This document shows positions 8,840 to 18,060 of a stretch of 64,000 bases of DNA, piece by piece. A model generated the notes under the pieces. It was not told the origin of the DNA. It saw nothing but the letters and a program-made list of their open reading frames with translations, and searched no databases. A program made the translations under genes and the position numbers. The first letter of the stretch is position 1. Every line of letters begins with the position of its first letter. This stretch comes from an uncultured Mailhella sp. GTDB lineage: Bacteria; Desulfobacterota; Desulfovibrionia; Desulfovibrionales; Desulfovibrionaceae. The stretch lies in NCBI RefSeq assembly GCF_963931295.1, contig NZ_OZ007001.1:744001-808000 (forward strand), read 5' to 3'.

Positions 8840-9297
8840 CTCAGGGTGGACATTCAGGACCGGAAACGAAAAACGGACGCAGACCTCCTTTGTCAATGGA
8901 ATTGATTGCCTGCGAGACTATGCCTCAAAGCCCGCCGCAAGGCAAATGCTTTCCCCCGGGGAGCGCGGCGGCCTTTCCCAGGAACAAACGCCTTGCAACA
9001 GAAAAATTCATTGTAAATACGGCGCGCTGCTTCTTTCCGGCAAGACGCATCGACAAAACATCTCTTCTTTTTTCTACAAAAGAGTCATATCAGAGCGACG
9101 CCGTTTCCTCGCGGCCCCGGCTTGACAGATGAATTCTTTCATGGAAAAGATGTCTGGCATTATGATTTTTTCCGATTTTGTAAAAGAACGGATCCCCGGC
9201 GTGCCGGACATTGCACGGAGCAGCGCGAGCCGGACGCCCATCTTCCGCTCATTCCGCCGTTGTCTCACAACGGCCCTCGTATCTGGGAGGAGATTTC
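8840..9297. other. Intergenic region between the divergent queuosine operon and symporter gene
   Basis: No convincing gene is seen. Short open frames here have no family character. The left part should hold the minus-strand promoter of the queuosine operon, and the right part the symporter promoter. An AT-rich patch around 9150-9190 is a plausible place for the latter, but no clear -35/-10 pair was found. GGGAGG just before 9298 is the symporter ribosome-binding site. Confidence 0.5.
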
Positions 9298-10536
9298 ATG
9301 AAAAAACGCATCAGTCTGCCCGTGCAGATGGCCATAGGCATGGTCCTCGGCGTGGCCGCCGGCCTCGCCGCCCCCTCCATGGGCTTTGATCCCGCCTGGT
9401 TCAAGCCCATAGGTCAGCTCTTCATCAACCTCATCCGCATGGTCGTCGTGCCGCTGGTGCTCGCCACCATCGTCGCCGGCGCCGCCAGCGTGGGCGACAT
9501 CAGCAAGCTCGGCCGTCTGGCGTCCAAGACGCTCATCTATTATTTCTGCACCACCGCCGTGGCCGTGTTCATCGGCCTTGTGTTCGCCAATCTTCTGAAT
9601 CCCGGCGAAGGGCTCAATCTTTCCACCGAAGGCCTCAAGGCCCAGGCCGTGCAGGCCCCCAGAATGGTGGACGTCTTCCTCGACATCGTGCCGCTCAACC
9701 CCATCGACTCCATGAGCAAGGGCAACATGCTGCAGGTCATTTTCTTCGCCATGATCTTCGGCTTCGGTCTGAGCGCCGTGGGCGAACGCGGCAAAACCGT
9801 GCTTTCCTTCTTTGAAGGCTGCGCCGAAGTCATGATCAAGGTGACCAACATGGTCATGGTCTATGCTCCCTTCGGCGTGTTCGGCCTCATCGCCTTCACC
9901 GTGGCCAGTCACGGCGTGGCCGTGCTGCTGCCGCTCATAAAGGTTATCGGCGTCATGTACGTGGCGTGCGTGTGCCACGTCTTCGTGTGCTATCTGCCCC
10001 TCGTGAAGGCCTGCGGACTCAGCATTCCGCTCTTCTTCAAAATGCTGGCCGCGCCCATGATCATTTCCTTCACCACCTGCTCCAGCGCCGCCGCCCTCTC
10101 CACCAACCTCATTCAGGTGCAGAAGCTCGGCGCGTCCAAGCCCGTGGCATCCTTCTCCATCCCGCTCGGCAACACCATCAACATGGACGGCACCGCCGTG
10201 TACATGGGCGTGGTGGCCATCTTCGTGGCCGAGCTCTACGGCATTCCCATGCCCTTCGACAAGCAGTTTGAAGTCATTCTCGTGGGCGTGCTGGCCTCCA
10301 TCGGCACCGTGGGCGTGCCCGGCGCAGGCCTGCTCATGAGCTCCATCGTGTTCACCCAGGTGGGCATTCCGCTGGAAGGCATCGCCATCATCGCCGGCAT
10401 CGACCGCGTGATGGACATGGCCCGCACCTCCGTCAACGTGCTCGGCGACGCCACCGGCGCCATCGTGGTCTCCCGCTGGGAAGGCGAATTCAGCCCCGAA
10501 GCCGGAGCCCGCTTCGCCGAAGAAGAAGGCGACTGA
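9298..10536 (+). CDS. Dicarboxylate/amino acid:cation symporter (DAACS, GltP/DctA type)
   Basis: Secondary transporter that takes up acidic amino acids or C4-dicarboxylates with sodium or protons. The 412 residues show the family layout. There are eight TM helices, a Ser-rich re-entrant loop FTTCSSAAALSTN near residue 262, and the cation/substrate motif NTINMDGTAVYMG near 293. The C-terminal substrate site is DRVMDMARTSVNVLGDA near 373. The ATG was chosen because GGGAGG lies upstream and it yields the usual basic start MKKRISLP. A strong terminator follows, so it is monocistronic. Aspartate/glutamate versus dicarboxylate specificity cannot be read with certainty. Confidence 0.94.
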   Translation: MKKRISLPVQMAIGMVLGVAAGLAAPSMGFDPAWFKPIGQLFINLIRMVVVPLVLATIVAGAASVGDISKLGRLASKTLIYYFCTTAVAVFIGLVFANLLNPGEGLNLSTEGLKAQAVQAPRMVDVFLDIVPLNPIDSMSKGNMLQVIFFAMIFGFGLSAVGERGKTVLSFFEGCAEVMIKVTNMVMVYAPFGVFGLIAFTVASHGVAVLLPLIKVIGVMYVACVCHVFVCYLPLVKACGLSIPLFFKMLAAPMIISFTTCSSAAALSTNLIQVQKLGASKPVASFSIPLGNTINMDGTAVYMGVVAIFVAELYGIPMPFDKQFEVILVGVLASIGTVGVPGAGLLMSSIVFTQVGIPLEGIAIIAGIDRVMDMARTSVNVLGDATGAIVVSRWEGEFSPEAGARFAEEEGD

Positions 10537-10560
10537 TCCAGCAATTTTCCGCATCCGTAC

Positions 10561-10616
10561 AGCATCCGGCAGAGACGCCCTGACCAAAAGCCGTTCTCTG
10601 CCGGATGCTTTATTTT
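10561..10616 (+). terminator. Intrinsic terminator after the symporter gene
   Basis: A perfect 15-bp inverted repeat (10561-10575 with 10595-10609) is followed by TTATTTTT. Confidence 0.9.
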
Positions 10617-10754
10617 TCCGCCAAAAGCCTTCCCAAAACCGGTCGGAGCCGATCGTCGCGAACATCGCTCCGCGAAAAACAGGACACTGCCGCCTCTCAA
10701 CATTCGAGACGGCACGCCGGACAAAGACAGAGAATAAAAACAAGGCGGTCCGCC

Positions 10755-10991
10755 ATGACGCTTCCGGAGCATATCCTTTATGTCGCCATTCTGCTTGTGG
10801 GACTCGCCGTCGTCTATCGTCTTTTCACCATTCCCATCAGACTCGGAACAACCAGAGGACTTTCCCCCAGGGCCATGCGGCGCATACGAATCTTCACATG
10901 GGGAGGACTGCTGACGGGCGTCCTGTGGCTTATCGCTCTTGTTCTCGCGCTGACCGGAGAATCCGACGCCGGAGAAGACACACGCCCGTAG
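10755..10991 (+). CDS. Small two-helix membrane protein of unknown function
   Basis: A 78-residue protein with a TM helix at about residues 7-27, a basic loop (RGLSPRAMRRIR) and a second helix at about 50-68, ending in an acidic tail. The ATG has a modest AAGG eight bases upstream. No family was recognised. The coding pattern and amphipathic layout support a real gene, but the short length leaves doubt. It sits alone between the symporter terminator and the tlyA gene. Confidence 0.55.
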   Translation: MTLPEHILYVAILLVGLAVVYRLFTIPIRLGTTRGLSPRAMRRIRIFTWGGLLTGVLWLIALVLALTGESDAGEDTRP

Positions 10992-11200
10992 CGCCGCCTT
11001 CCCCGAGTGCTCATGCAGCAGACATGTTTTTCCTCTGATCCATGCACAGCCAAACGAGCCCCGACCGCTCAGTTTTTCCCCGACAGCCTCCTTCCGCGCC
11101 TCTTTCCAGGCGGGCGGACGCCTCCTTCCGCCGATTGCGGGCGCTTGCGTCTTGCCATCCTTTTTTCTTGCCGGTACAACCGGAACCGGAGGAAACCATC

Positions 11201-11974
11201 ATGATAGCCAAGGCCCGCGCCGACCAGCTCGTTTTTGAACAGGGACTCGCCGAAAGCAAGGAACAGGCCCGCCGCCTCATCATGGCGGGCAAGGTGGCCC
11301 TTGCGCCGGACGAAGCGCATCCCGAACGAAACCCGGAACTCGTGCAGAAACCGGGGCATCCCTACAAGATAACGACCCGCTTCCAGCTCGTGGGCGTGGA
11401 ACGTTTCGTCAGCCGCGGCGCGTACAAGCTGCTCACCGCGCTGGAGCATTATCACATCGACGTCACGGGCTTTGTCTGTCTCGACGCGGGAGCCTCCACC
11501 GGCGGCTTTACCGACTGCCTGCTGCAGTACGGCGCAAGCCGCGTCTATGCCGTGGACGTGGGACACGCCCAGCTTCACGAACGCCTGCGGGCCGATCCGC
11601 GCGTGATTTCCCGCGAAGGGGTCAACCTGCGCACGGCTCCGGCGGAAACCGTGCCCGAGCCCGTGGACATGATCGTGGCCGACGTGTCGTTCATTTCGCT
11701 CACCATGGTGCTGCCGCACTGCCTGCGCTGGCTGAAGAGCGGCGGCATTGCCGTGGGACTCATCAAGCCGCAGTTTGAGGTGGGGCCTGGGCAGACCGTG
11801 AAGGGCGTGGTGCGCGATGAGGCCGTACGCCAGGACGCCGTGGACAAAGTGCTCGCCTTCATGCAGAATGAAGGATTGGAATGTCTCGGCGTCACGCCTG
11901 CAGCCATCAAGGGCCCCAAGGGAAATCAGGAATTTCTTGCCTACTGGCGCAAGACGGACGCCCCGGCACAGTAG
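11201..11974 (+). CDS. tlyA: TlyA-family 2'-O-methyltransferase (rRNA / 'hemolysin A')
   Basis: SAM-dependent RNA methyltransferase of the TlyA/FtsJ group, expected to modify rRNA. Residues about 1-65 are an S4 RNA-binding domain (ARADQLVFEQGLAESKEQAR). The Rossmann methyltransferase follows with motif I CLDAGASTGGFTDCL near residue 90, then DMIVADVSFISL and LIKPQFEVG. The last 60 residues are the usual SPIKGPKGNQEFL-like end. At 257 residues the length is normal. The ATG has GGAGGAAA upstream; the frame is open further 5', but that extension is low complexity. The glycosyltransferase gene starts 22 bases downstream, so they are probably one transcript. The name hemolysin is historical. Confidence 0.92.
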   Translation: MIAKARADQLVFEQGLAESKEQARRLIMAGKVALAPDEAHPERNPELVQKPGHPYKITTRFQLVGVERFVSRGAYKLLTALEHYHIDVTGFVCLDAGASTGGFTDCLLQYGASRVYAVDVGHAQLHERLRADPRVISREGVNLRTAPAETVPEPVDMIVADVSFISLTMVLPHCLRWLKSGGIAVGLIKPQFEVGPGQTVKGVVRDEAVRQDAVDKVLAFMQNEGLECLGVTPAAIKGPKGNQEFLAYWRKTDAPAQ

Positions 11975-11996
11975 CGACAGCTCAAGAGAGGAAATC

Positions 11997-13049
11997 ATGA
12001 TCGACCTTTCCACGCTGAATCCGAAGCGCATTCTGGTCTGTCAGCAGCGGCAGATCGGCGATGTTCTGCTGGCCTCGCCCGTGTTCGAGGTGCTGAAAAA
12101 ACGCTTTCCGCAGGCCGAGCTGCACCTTTTCACCGAAAAGAAATGCGAACCGCTGCTGCGGCACAATCCTTTCATCGACGCCTTTCATCTCATCGACAAG
12201 AGCGGCGGATTTTTCCGTCAGCTGGCCTTCTACCGCCGCGTGGCAGCCTGCCGCTTCGATGTGGTCATTGATCTGCAGCAGCTTCCGCGCTGCCGCATGA
12301 TGACGCTTCTGAGCGGCGCGCCCGTGCGTCTGTCCTTTCCGGCGTCGTTTCTTTCCCGGCTGCGCTACAACTGTCTGGTGAGACCGCAGGAAGGCTACGC
12401 CTCCCAGACCAAGGTTTCGCTGCTTGCGCCGTTCGGCATACGCTGGAGCGGCGAAGGGCCGCGCATCTATCTGACGAGCGAAGAGCGCGAGCAGGCAAAG
12501 AATCTGCTTGCCGCATGCGGTCTGCGGCCGGAACACACGCTCATTGCCGTGGACTCCACCCACCGCCGCGCCTCCAAGCGCTGGCCTGCGGAACGCTTTG
12601 CCGCCCTCATGCGCCTTCTGGCCGGAGAAAACGACGCCTTCCGCTTTCTGTTTCTGCGCGGCCCCGGCGAAGAAGAGGACATCGAACATCTGCGCGCCCT
12701 GGCGCTGGAATTCGGTCTGACCCCGGAAAAAATGCTGACTCCCGAACCGATTCCCGACATCCGCGTTTCGGCCGCCTGTCTTGCGCAGGCCCGTCTGCTC
12801 ATAGGCAACTGTTCCTCGCCGCGTCACATGGCCGTGGCGCTCGGCGTGCCCAGCCTCGTCATTCCCGGGGCCTCGGGCACGGCGTGGAAATATCCCTCGC
12901 CCCTGCACCGGGAACTGCGGCCCGACCTGCCCTGTCAGCCCTGTTCCAAAACCGAATGCGACGACCCGCAATGTCTGCTGCGCGTCACGCCGGAGGAAGC
13001 GCTTTCCTCCGCGCTCGCGCTTCTTGATGATGCCGCGCATCAGCGCTGA
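11997..13049 (+). CDS. Glycosyltransferase family 9 (heptosyltransferase-like)
   Basis: A 350-residue GT-B enzyme of the ADP-heptose:LPS heptosyltransferase family, which adds sugars to the LPS core on the cytoplasmic face. The N-terminal RILVCQQRQIGDVLLASPVF matches the family's DALL loop with the GD pair. The C-terminal domain has GVPSLVIPGASG and the late Cys-rich segment PCQPCSKTECDDPQC typical of GT9 proteins. The start follows GAGAGGAAATC. It is 22 bases after tlyA. The acceptor sugar cannot be told from sequence. Confidence 0.88.
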   Translation: MIDLSTLNPKRILVCQQRQIGDVLLASPVFEVLKKRFPQAELHLFTEKKCEPLLRHNPFIDAFHLIDKSGGFFRQLAFYRRVAACRFDVVIDLQQLPRCRMMTLLSGAPVRLSFPASFLSRLRYNCLVRPQEGYASQTKVSLLAPFGIRWSGEGPRIYLTSEEREQAKNLLAACGLRPEHTLIAVDSTHRRASKRWPAERFAALMRLLAGENDAFRFLFLRGPGEEEDIEHLRALALEFGLTPEKMLTPEPIPDIRVSAACLAQARLLIGNCSSPRHMAVALGVPSLVIPGASGTAWKYPSPLHRELRPDLPCQPCSKTECDDPQCLLRVTPEEALSSALALLDDAAHQR

Positions 13050-13143
13050 AGACAGACGACATTGGACGCGCGTCGGCTCCTGAAATCGGCATGAACGCCG
13101 CCCGGTCCTTGCCTCGCGCTGATGCGCCGATCATACGTCAAAA

Positions 13144-13180
13144 AAGATGGATGCTCCCCAAAAGGAACATCCGTCTTATC
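13144..13180. terminator. Imperfect hairpin between convergent genes
   Basis: A 14-position stem (13144-13157 with 13164-13177) has one wobble and one mismatch around a six-base A-rich loop. It lies between the convergent glycosyltransferase and repeat-protein genes. T-runs are poor, so termination is only likely. Confidence 0.4.
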
Positions 13181-13195
13181 GTACTTGCTGGTCAA

Positions 13196-15484
13196 TTACC
13201 GTGCGGCGTTCTGCCCGGAGCCGGCCGAAGCCCCGGTTTCGGCTGTGGTTGCCGGGCTCTGCGCAGCCGCCGGAGCGGCAGTCGGAGCTTCCGCCGGATT
13301 CGCAGTCTTTTTTGTCGCAGCCGGAGACGTTGACGCCGAGGGAGCGGCAGAGGCTGCGGCAGGCGCCGTGTCGGACACGGCCGCAGAGGTGGCGGCAGAC
13401 GCAGCGGACGGAGCGGCAGCGGGAGATGTTTCCGACGAAACAGGTGCTGCGGACGGAGCGGGAGTTTTCCCGGCGGCGGGCTTTTCCTGATGCGCGGCAG
13501 GTGCAGCGGTCGGCTCTGTCGCCGCAGGCTGCGCGGAATCCGCAGAACTTTGCGGCGAAGCGGTCGACGATTCAGCCCTTCCGGACGCCGACAACGGTTC
13601 GGCGGGAGCCTTCTGCGCGGCGGACGCGTTGCCGCTTCCCGACGTGGAATCGTTCTGCCCGGAGCCGGCCGGAGCCCCGGTTTCGGCTGTGGTTGCCGGG
13701 CTCTGCGCAGCCGCCGGAGCGGCAGTCGGAGCTTCCGCCGGATTCGCAGTCTTTTTTGTCGCAGCCGGAGACGTTGACGCCGAGGGAGCGGCAGAGGCTG
13801 CGGCAGACGCCGTGTCGGACACGGCCGCAGAGGTGGCGGCAGGCGCAGCAGACGGAGCGGGAGTTTTCCCGGCGGCGGGCTTTTTCTGCTGCGCGGCAGG
13901 GGCAGCGGTCGGCTCTGTCGCCGCAGGCTGCGCGGAATCCGCAGAACTTTGCGGCGAAGCGGTCGACGATTCAGCCCTTCCGGACGCCGACAACGGTTCG
14001 GCGGGAGCCTTCTGCGCGGCGGACGCAGGCGCGTTCCGGTTCAAACGGCCGGACACTTCGGGAAACGACGGCTTTCCGGCAGGCGACGAGGATTTCCCTG
14101 TGGCGGAAGAGGCAGAAGAAGGCGCATCGCTGCTCTTCCCGGCTTCGGCGGCCGCCTTGCGGGCGGAAGCAGATCCGACGGCGATCGCAGGGTTCGCCGC
14201 TTCCGGCGCGGCCGAAGGCGTGGTCGACGCGGGCGAGGCTGCATTTTCCGTTCCTGGTCCGGCGCTCTTCCCGGCTTCGGACGAAGCCGGGGCGCTCATG
14301 TCGCTTTCGCGATGATGAAGAATGTCGTCCGCGCGGCGGCTCATCTGTTCGGCCATGCGGCGGCACACGTCCGCGGCGGCCTGCATGGACTCCACGGAGC
14401 ATCGACGGCGGCTCAGCCATTCCCCAAGAAACAGCAGCTCGGCCGAAGACAGCGCCTGCCCCTCGGCCTTGCGGCGGATGGCGTACACCATGTCGTTTCT
14501 GGCGCGCTCCTGCCTGTCGGCGTACATGCCCGCCACACGGGTGCTTTCGGCCATGCGGCGGCTCTGTATGGCGATTTCATCCCTGTCGCCGTGCTCGCGG
14601 GCCAGGGAAAGCGCCATGTAGGCCCGGGCAAAGCTCTCGTTGGCCTCGCTTTCATGTCCGGCTTCGCGGAGAATGGCCGCGGAAAGCGCAGGCAGATCGA
14701 CCGCGGACGAAGCCTCCAGAGAAACGGCAAGACGACAGAACTTTTCGGCGTACACCTCGAACATGTCCGCCACCTGCGCGTCGGTCAGCGGAGTTCTCCG
14801 CGATGCACGGGCGGAGCGTTCCATTTCCTCAATAAAGGCAGGAGAATACATGCGATAAAGCGCTTCCAGCATGCCGGGCGTGAACACGTAGTTCAGAATA
14901 CTGGAACGGCTTTTCAGCGGATCGCGCTCCACGCTGCGCAGCGTGCCGGAATTGCTGTACCTCGCATTCGCCTGCACCAGCGTGACCGCACTGCGGCCCC
15001 CGCGTCCCTCATGATGCGAAGGAATGTACTTCGACGCCAGCCATCCCGCCATGTCGCTCACGAAGCGGGGCGTCACCACGGAATCCCGATGTTCGGCCGC
15101 AGGCGCGGGAGCCTGATCCGTCACCTTGCCGGACGCGCTGTCGCCGTCGGGCGCGGCTGCGCCGTTCAAGGTCATGGCGCGGTCCACTCTGGCCAGAAGT
15201 TCGGCCTGCGGATCCACAGGCGCGGGGCGTCCCTCGGTCGTCAGCGCGGCTCCCACCTGCCGGGGCGAGTTTTCTTCTCCGGCGGCAGAAGAGACTTCGG
15301 CGGGCGTTCCGGCATCGCCGGTCTTTTCCGTCGTTTCTCCGGTCAGATGCCGAACCGCATTTCTGGCGGATTCCACCGTCGATTCCACCTTCTCCGGCAG
15401 AAAATACCATGCGGCGCCGCCAAGACAGCACAGAACCAGAACACACGCAGCCAGCTTGCGGAACGAACGGGATGATGAAGCCAT
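13196..15484 (-). CDS. Membrane-anchored protein with duplicated Ala/Pro/Ser-rich tail, function unknown
   Basis: A 762-residue protein that I do not recognise. Residues 10-28 are a signal anchor (LAACVLVLCCLGGAAWYFL). About 150-400 is a helical, charged, presumably folded domain with regular Arg/Glu/Met pattern (VADMFEVYAEKFCRLAV). From about 400 to the end it is Ala/Ser/Pro-rich and low complexity. The tail contains two near-identical copies of a 130-145-residue block beginning ASAAQKAPAEPLSASGR, at about residues 484-611 and 620-760. The second copy carries a 14-residue insertion. The fold points to a periplasmic protein on a long flexible stalk. The start gives a clean signal anchor but has a weak ribosome-binding site. 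Confidence 0.8.
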   Translation of the reverse strand: MASSSRSFRKLAACVLVLCCLGGAAWYFLPEKVESTVESARNAVRHLTGETTEKTGDAGTPAEVSSAAGEENSPRQVGAALTTEGRPAPVDPQAELLARVDRAMTLNGAAAPDGDSASGKVTDQAPAPAAEHRDSVVTPRFVSDMAGWLASKYIPSHHEGRGGRSAVTLVQANARYSNSGTLRSVERDPLKSRSSILNYVFTPGMLEALYRMYSPAFIEEMERSARASRRTPLTDAQVADMFEVYAEKFCRLAVSLEASSAVDLPALSAAILREAGHESEANESFARAYMALSLAREHGDRDEIAIQSRRMAESTRVAGMYADRQERARNDMVYAIRRKAEGQALSSAELLFLGEWLSRRRCSVESMQAAADVCRRMAEQMSRRADDILHHRESDMSAPASSEAGKSAGPGTENAASPASTTPSAAPEAANPAIAVGSASARKAAAEAGKSSDAPSSASSATGKSSSPAGKPSFPEVSGRLNRNAPASAAQKAPAEPLSASGRAESSTASPQSSADSAQPAATEPTAAPAAQQKKPAAGKTPAPSAAPAATSAAVSDTASAAASAAPSASTSPAATKKTANPAEAPTAAPAAAQSPATTAETGAPAGSGQNDSTSGSGNASAAQKAPAEPLSASGRAESSTASPQSSADSAQPAATEPTAAPAAHQEKPAAGKTPAPSAAPVSSETSPAAAPSAASAATSAAVSDTAPAAASAAPSASTSPAATKKTANPAEAPTAAPAAAQSPATTAETGASAGSGQNAAR
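13207..14030. repeat. Direct tandem repeat (period 444 bp) inside the Ala/Pro/Ser-rich gene
   Basis: The plus-strand segment starting CGTTCTGCCCGGAGCCGGCC at 13207 recurs at 13651, and near-identity continues for about 380-420 bp. The copy at 13207 has an extra 42 bp, encoding 14 residues. Both copies stay in frame in the minus-strand gene. The high identity shows a recent duplication. Confidence 0.85.
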
Positions 15485-15640
15485 GGGAGAGGCACTCCGT
15501 CTTGTCCGGAAGGCGCCCGGACAGCTGAGGATATTGCAAATTTACACACGACTCATTTTAGCGTATTCCTCTGTTCCTGTGAAGTGCGCCCCGCGCCTCC
15601 CCGACATCAGAAACATCGCCATCCTTCACGAGGTTTTTCC

Positions 15641-16546
15641 ATGAAATGCCGCCGCTGCCATGCACGCGCCGTAGTCTCTCTTCCCAGCCACAACACCGCC
15701 TTCTGCCCCGACTGCTTTCTGGACTTCTTTTCCAAACAGGTGGACAGAGGCATTCGGGAACAGGGACTCATGACCAAAGACGACCGCGTGCTCGTGGCGC
15801 TTTCCGGCGGCAAGGACTCGCTCGCCCTCATGCTTGAACTCGGCCGTCAGGGCTACAACGTCACTGCTATGCACATCGATCTCGGCATTCCGGGCTCCTC
15901 GCCCGCGGCGCGCGGCGTGGTGGAGCGCTTCTGCAAAACATACGACTTTCCGCTCATCATCCGCGAAATGGCCGCCGAGGGCCTCGCCATTCCCGACGTG
16001 AAGGCCGCGCTGCGCCGTCCCGTGTGTTCCGCCTGCGGCAAGATCAAGCGCTACTACTTCAATCAGACCGCGCGCGAAGGCGGCTTCAACGTGCTGGCCA
16101 CCGGCCACAATCTCGACGACGAAGTGGCAAGACTCACCAGCAACACCCTGCGCTGGGACCGCGCCTATCTCAGCGATCAGGGGCCGCTGCTCAGGGATTC
16201 CGACGGATTCACCCGGAAGGTCAAGCCGTTCTGGCGTCTCACCGAATTTGAAACGGCCAACTACGCCTTTCTCATGGGCATAGAAAACCATTACGCGCCC
16301 TGCCCCTACAGCGAAGGCGCGAGCTTCTCCACGCTGAAGAGCCTGTGGATAGACCTGGAAGAAAAAATGCCCGGCCGGAAAATGGATTTCTATCACGGCT
16401 TTCTGGAACGCGGGAAGCCTGCATTCCAGAGTCAGGAAGAGGAACACGGGCAGACGCTCGCGCCCTGCGCCCGCTGCGGCTATCCCACCTCCACCGAAGT
16501 GTGCGGCGTGTGCCGCATCCGCGAGGCGCTGGCCGCCAGGGATTAG
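15641..16546 (+). CDS. TtcA/TtuA-family tRNA sulfurtransferase (PP-loop ATPase)
   Basis: Adenylates a tRNA base and inserts sulfur. Zinc-finger cysteine pairs flank the protein: MKCRRC with CPDC at the N-terminus, and CARCG with CGVC at the C-terminus. The PP-loop SGGKDS is near residue 55. The [4Fe-4S] ligands of this family appear as PVCSACGK near 128 and APCPYS near 219. The 301-residue length and paired zinc fingers favour the TtuA/Ncs6-like branch (2-thiouridine at position 54 or 34) over E. coli TtcA. The ATG was chosen because it begins the first zinc finger. It is divergent from the repeat protein gene and appears monocistronic. Confidence 0.85.
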   Translation: MKCRRCHARAVVSLPSHNTAFCPDCFLDFFSKQVDRGIREQGLMTKDDRVLVALSGGKDSLALMLELGRQGYNVTAMHIDLGIPGSSPAARGVVERFCKTYDFPLIIREMAAEGLAIPDVKAALRRPVCSACGKIKRYYFNQTAREGGFNVLATGHNLDDEVARLTSNTLRWDRAYLSDQGPLLRDSDGFTRKVKPFWRLTEFETANYAFLMGIENHYAPCPYSEGASFSTLKSLWIDLEEKMPGRKMDFYHGFLERGKPAFQSQEEEHGQTLAPCARCGYPTSTEVCGVCRIREALAARD

Positions 16547-17087
16547 CACGTCAGCACGCCTCGTCGGCACGCTTTTTGCCGAGGTCTGCGCCGCCGATAT
16601 CTCCGGCCCGGGCCTCGGCGTTTATCCCGCGCCGCGCCCTTCCCCGAACGTCGCCTTCCTCTGCTCGCCGCCCCGGCTCCCCTGCGCTCCGCCCGCCGCA
16701 TCGCCAAAATTCTTCTCTCTCCGCCCCGCCGGGCCTGCAAGAATACGACAGTCCGCGCAAGAAAAGGAAACTTGTCTTTTCCTGCAAAACGTCTATTATT
16801 TCTTACTAAGAAGAAAGGAAAATCCTGTCGCGCGCCGTGGCCCGCAAAAGACCGGCCTCCCGCCTTTCGCGCCCGCGCGCAGACGGACGAAACATCGAGG
16901 CGTCCGCCGTCTTCAAACGCATCTCAGGCATCCGTCCTTTCTTCCCTGAGGGCGCCGCGTCCGGCGTCTCCGACGCCACGCCCTCCCCGCCGGATCGGAT
17001 GCTCCCGATTCAGGCGCGCCGCGCCTTGCTCACGGCGCATCCTGCCGACGGAACGTTCAAGCGAAAACCGCTCTAAGGAGACTTTCC
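16547..17087. other. Intergenic region upstream of the proline-rich lipoprotein
   Basis: No gene is supported. The first 200 bp are C/G-rich with no recognisable product. A candidate promoter TTGTCT (16772-16777), 16-bp spacer, TATTAT (16794-16799) overlaps the perfect palindrome TTCTTACTAAGAA at 16800-16812, a possible operator. If used, it would give an untranslated leader of roughly 280 nt before the lipoprotein. Confidence 0.4.
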
Positions 17088-17777
17088 ATGAAGCGCAGGC
17101 TTCTTGTCGCCCTGATGGTCCTCAGTCTTTCCGGATGCGCCTACGACCCCTACGGGCCGGACGTGGCCGGCAGCGTGGCCGTAGGATCCGGCGGCGTGTA
17201 TGGCGGCAGCGTCAGCGTCGGCACTGGCGGATACGCCGCGCCGGGCTACTACGGCACGTCGCTGATCTTCCCCGTGCTGCCTCCGCCCGTCATCGTTTCC
17301 CCGCCTCCGCCGAGACCCCACGGCGTGCTTCCTCCGCCCCCGCCGCACAGACCTCCGGCTCCGGGCATCGTTTCTCCCGGGCACAGGCCTCCGCCTCCCG
17401 GAATAAGACCCCCGGGTACAAGACCGCCAGGACTGCACCCCGGCGCGCCCGGTCCCAGACCACCCGTCGTCGGTCCGGGAAGACCGGGCCCCAGACCGCC
17501 CATGGTGCGCCCCGGAACTCCGGGAACACGCCCGCCCGTCATGCGGCCGGGCGCAGGCAGACCTCCCAGGCCCCAGATGACGCGCCCCGGCGCGCCCGGC
17601 GTGCGCCCGCCCATGGCCAGACCCGGCGCAGGGCGTCGTCCGCCCGCCATCCGTCCGGCAGGCGGCGGGGCGCGTCCCCCGATCATGCGTCCTTCCGGCG
17701 GCGTCTCCCGGCCCATGCCGGCAAGACCGACCGGCGCTCGTCCGGGCATGGGCTTTCCGAGAGGGCCTCGCCGCTGA
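17088..17777 (+). CDS. Proline/glycine/arginine-rich lipoprotein, function unknown
   Basis: A 229-residue lipoprotein: the signal peptide LLVALMVLSLSGC ends in a lipobox with C16. Residues 17-60 are Gly/Tyr/Val-rich. From about 65 to the end the chain is a long collagen-like or polyproline tract built of PP-G-R and RPG-x-RPP units. It has almost no hydrophobic core, so the tail must be extended or disordered, possibly bridging to peptidoglycan or binding anionic polymers. The ribosome-binding site is AAGGAGAC. No enzymatic domain is seen. Confidence 0.8.
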   Translation: MKRRLLVALMVLSLSGCAYDPYGPDVAGSVAVGSGGVYGGSVSVGTGGYAAPGYYGTSLIFPVLPPPVIVSPPPPRPHGVLPPPPPHRPPAPGIVSPGHRPPPPGIRPPGTRPPGLHPGAPGPRPPVVGPGRPGPRPPMVRPGTPGTRPPVMRPGAGRPPRPQMTRPGAPGVRPPMARPGAGRRPPAIRPAGGGARPPIMRPSGGVSRPMPARPTGARPGMGFPRGPRR

Positions 17778-17818
17778 TTTCCCGGCCTTTCCGCGGCGCG
17801 CCGGCAACGCCGCCCGAT

Positions 17819-17862
17819 AAAAAAATGTCCGTGGTCCCATTCCGGGATCACGGACATTTTTT
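17819..17862. terminator. Bidirectional intrinsic terminator
   Basis: A 13-bp stem (17826-17838 with 17844-17856, one wobble) is flanked by seven A on the left and six T on the right. It can therefore serve both the lipoprotein gene and the convergent AbrB-type gene. Confidence 0.88.
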
Positions 17863-18060
17863 GCGCCCTTCGCGCAGCAAATTCATGAACATCTCAACCC
17901 CGCCGATTCCGCGGCGTGTCGCACGGCATGTTGCCCGGGCAGCGCGGATTTCTTTCTCGCGGCGACCGCCATTCCGTGCCGCCTTCGCGGGCACGCAAGA
18001 CTTTTCAGAAGTACGACGGACGTTTCCGCCCCGCGCGCCTTGCCGCAGGCAAGAGCCTCG

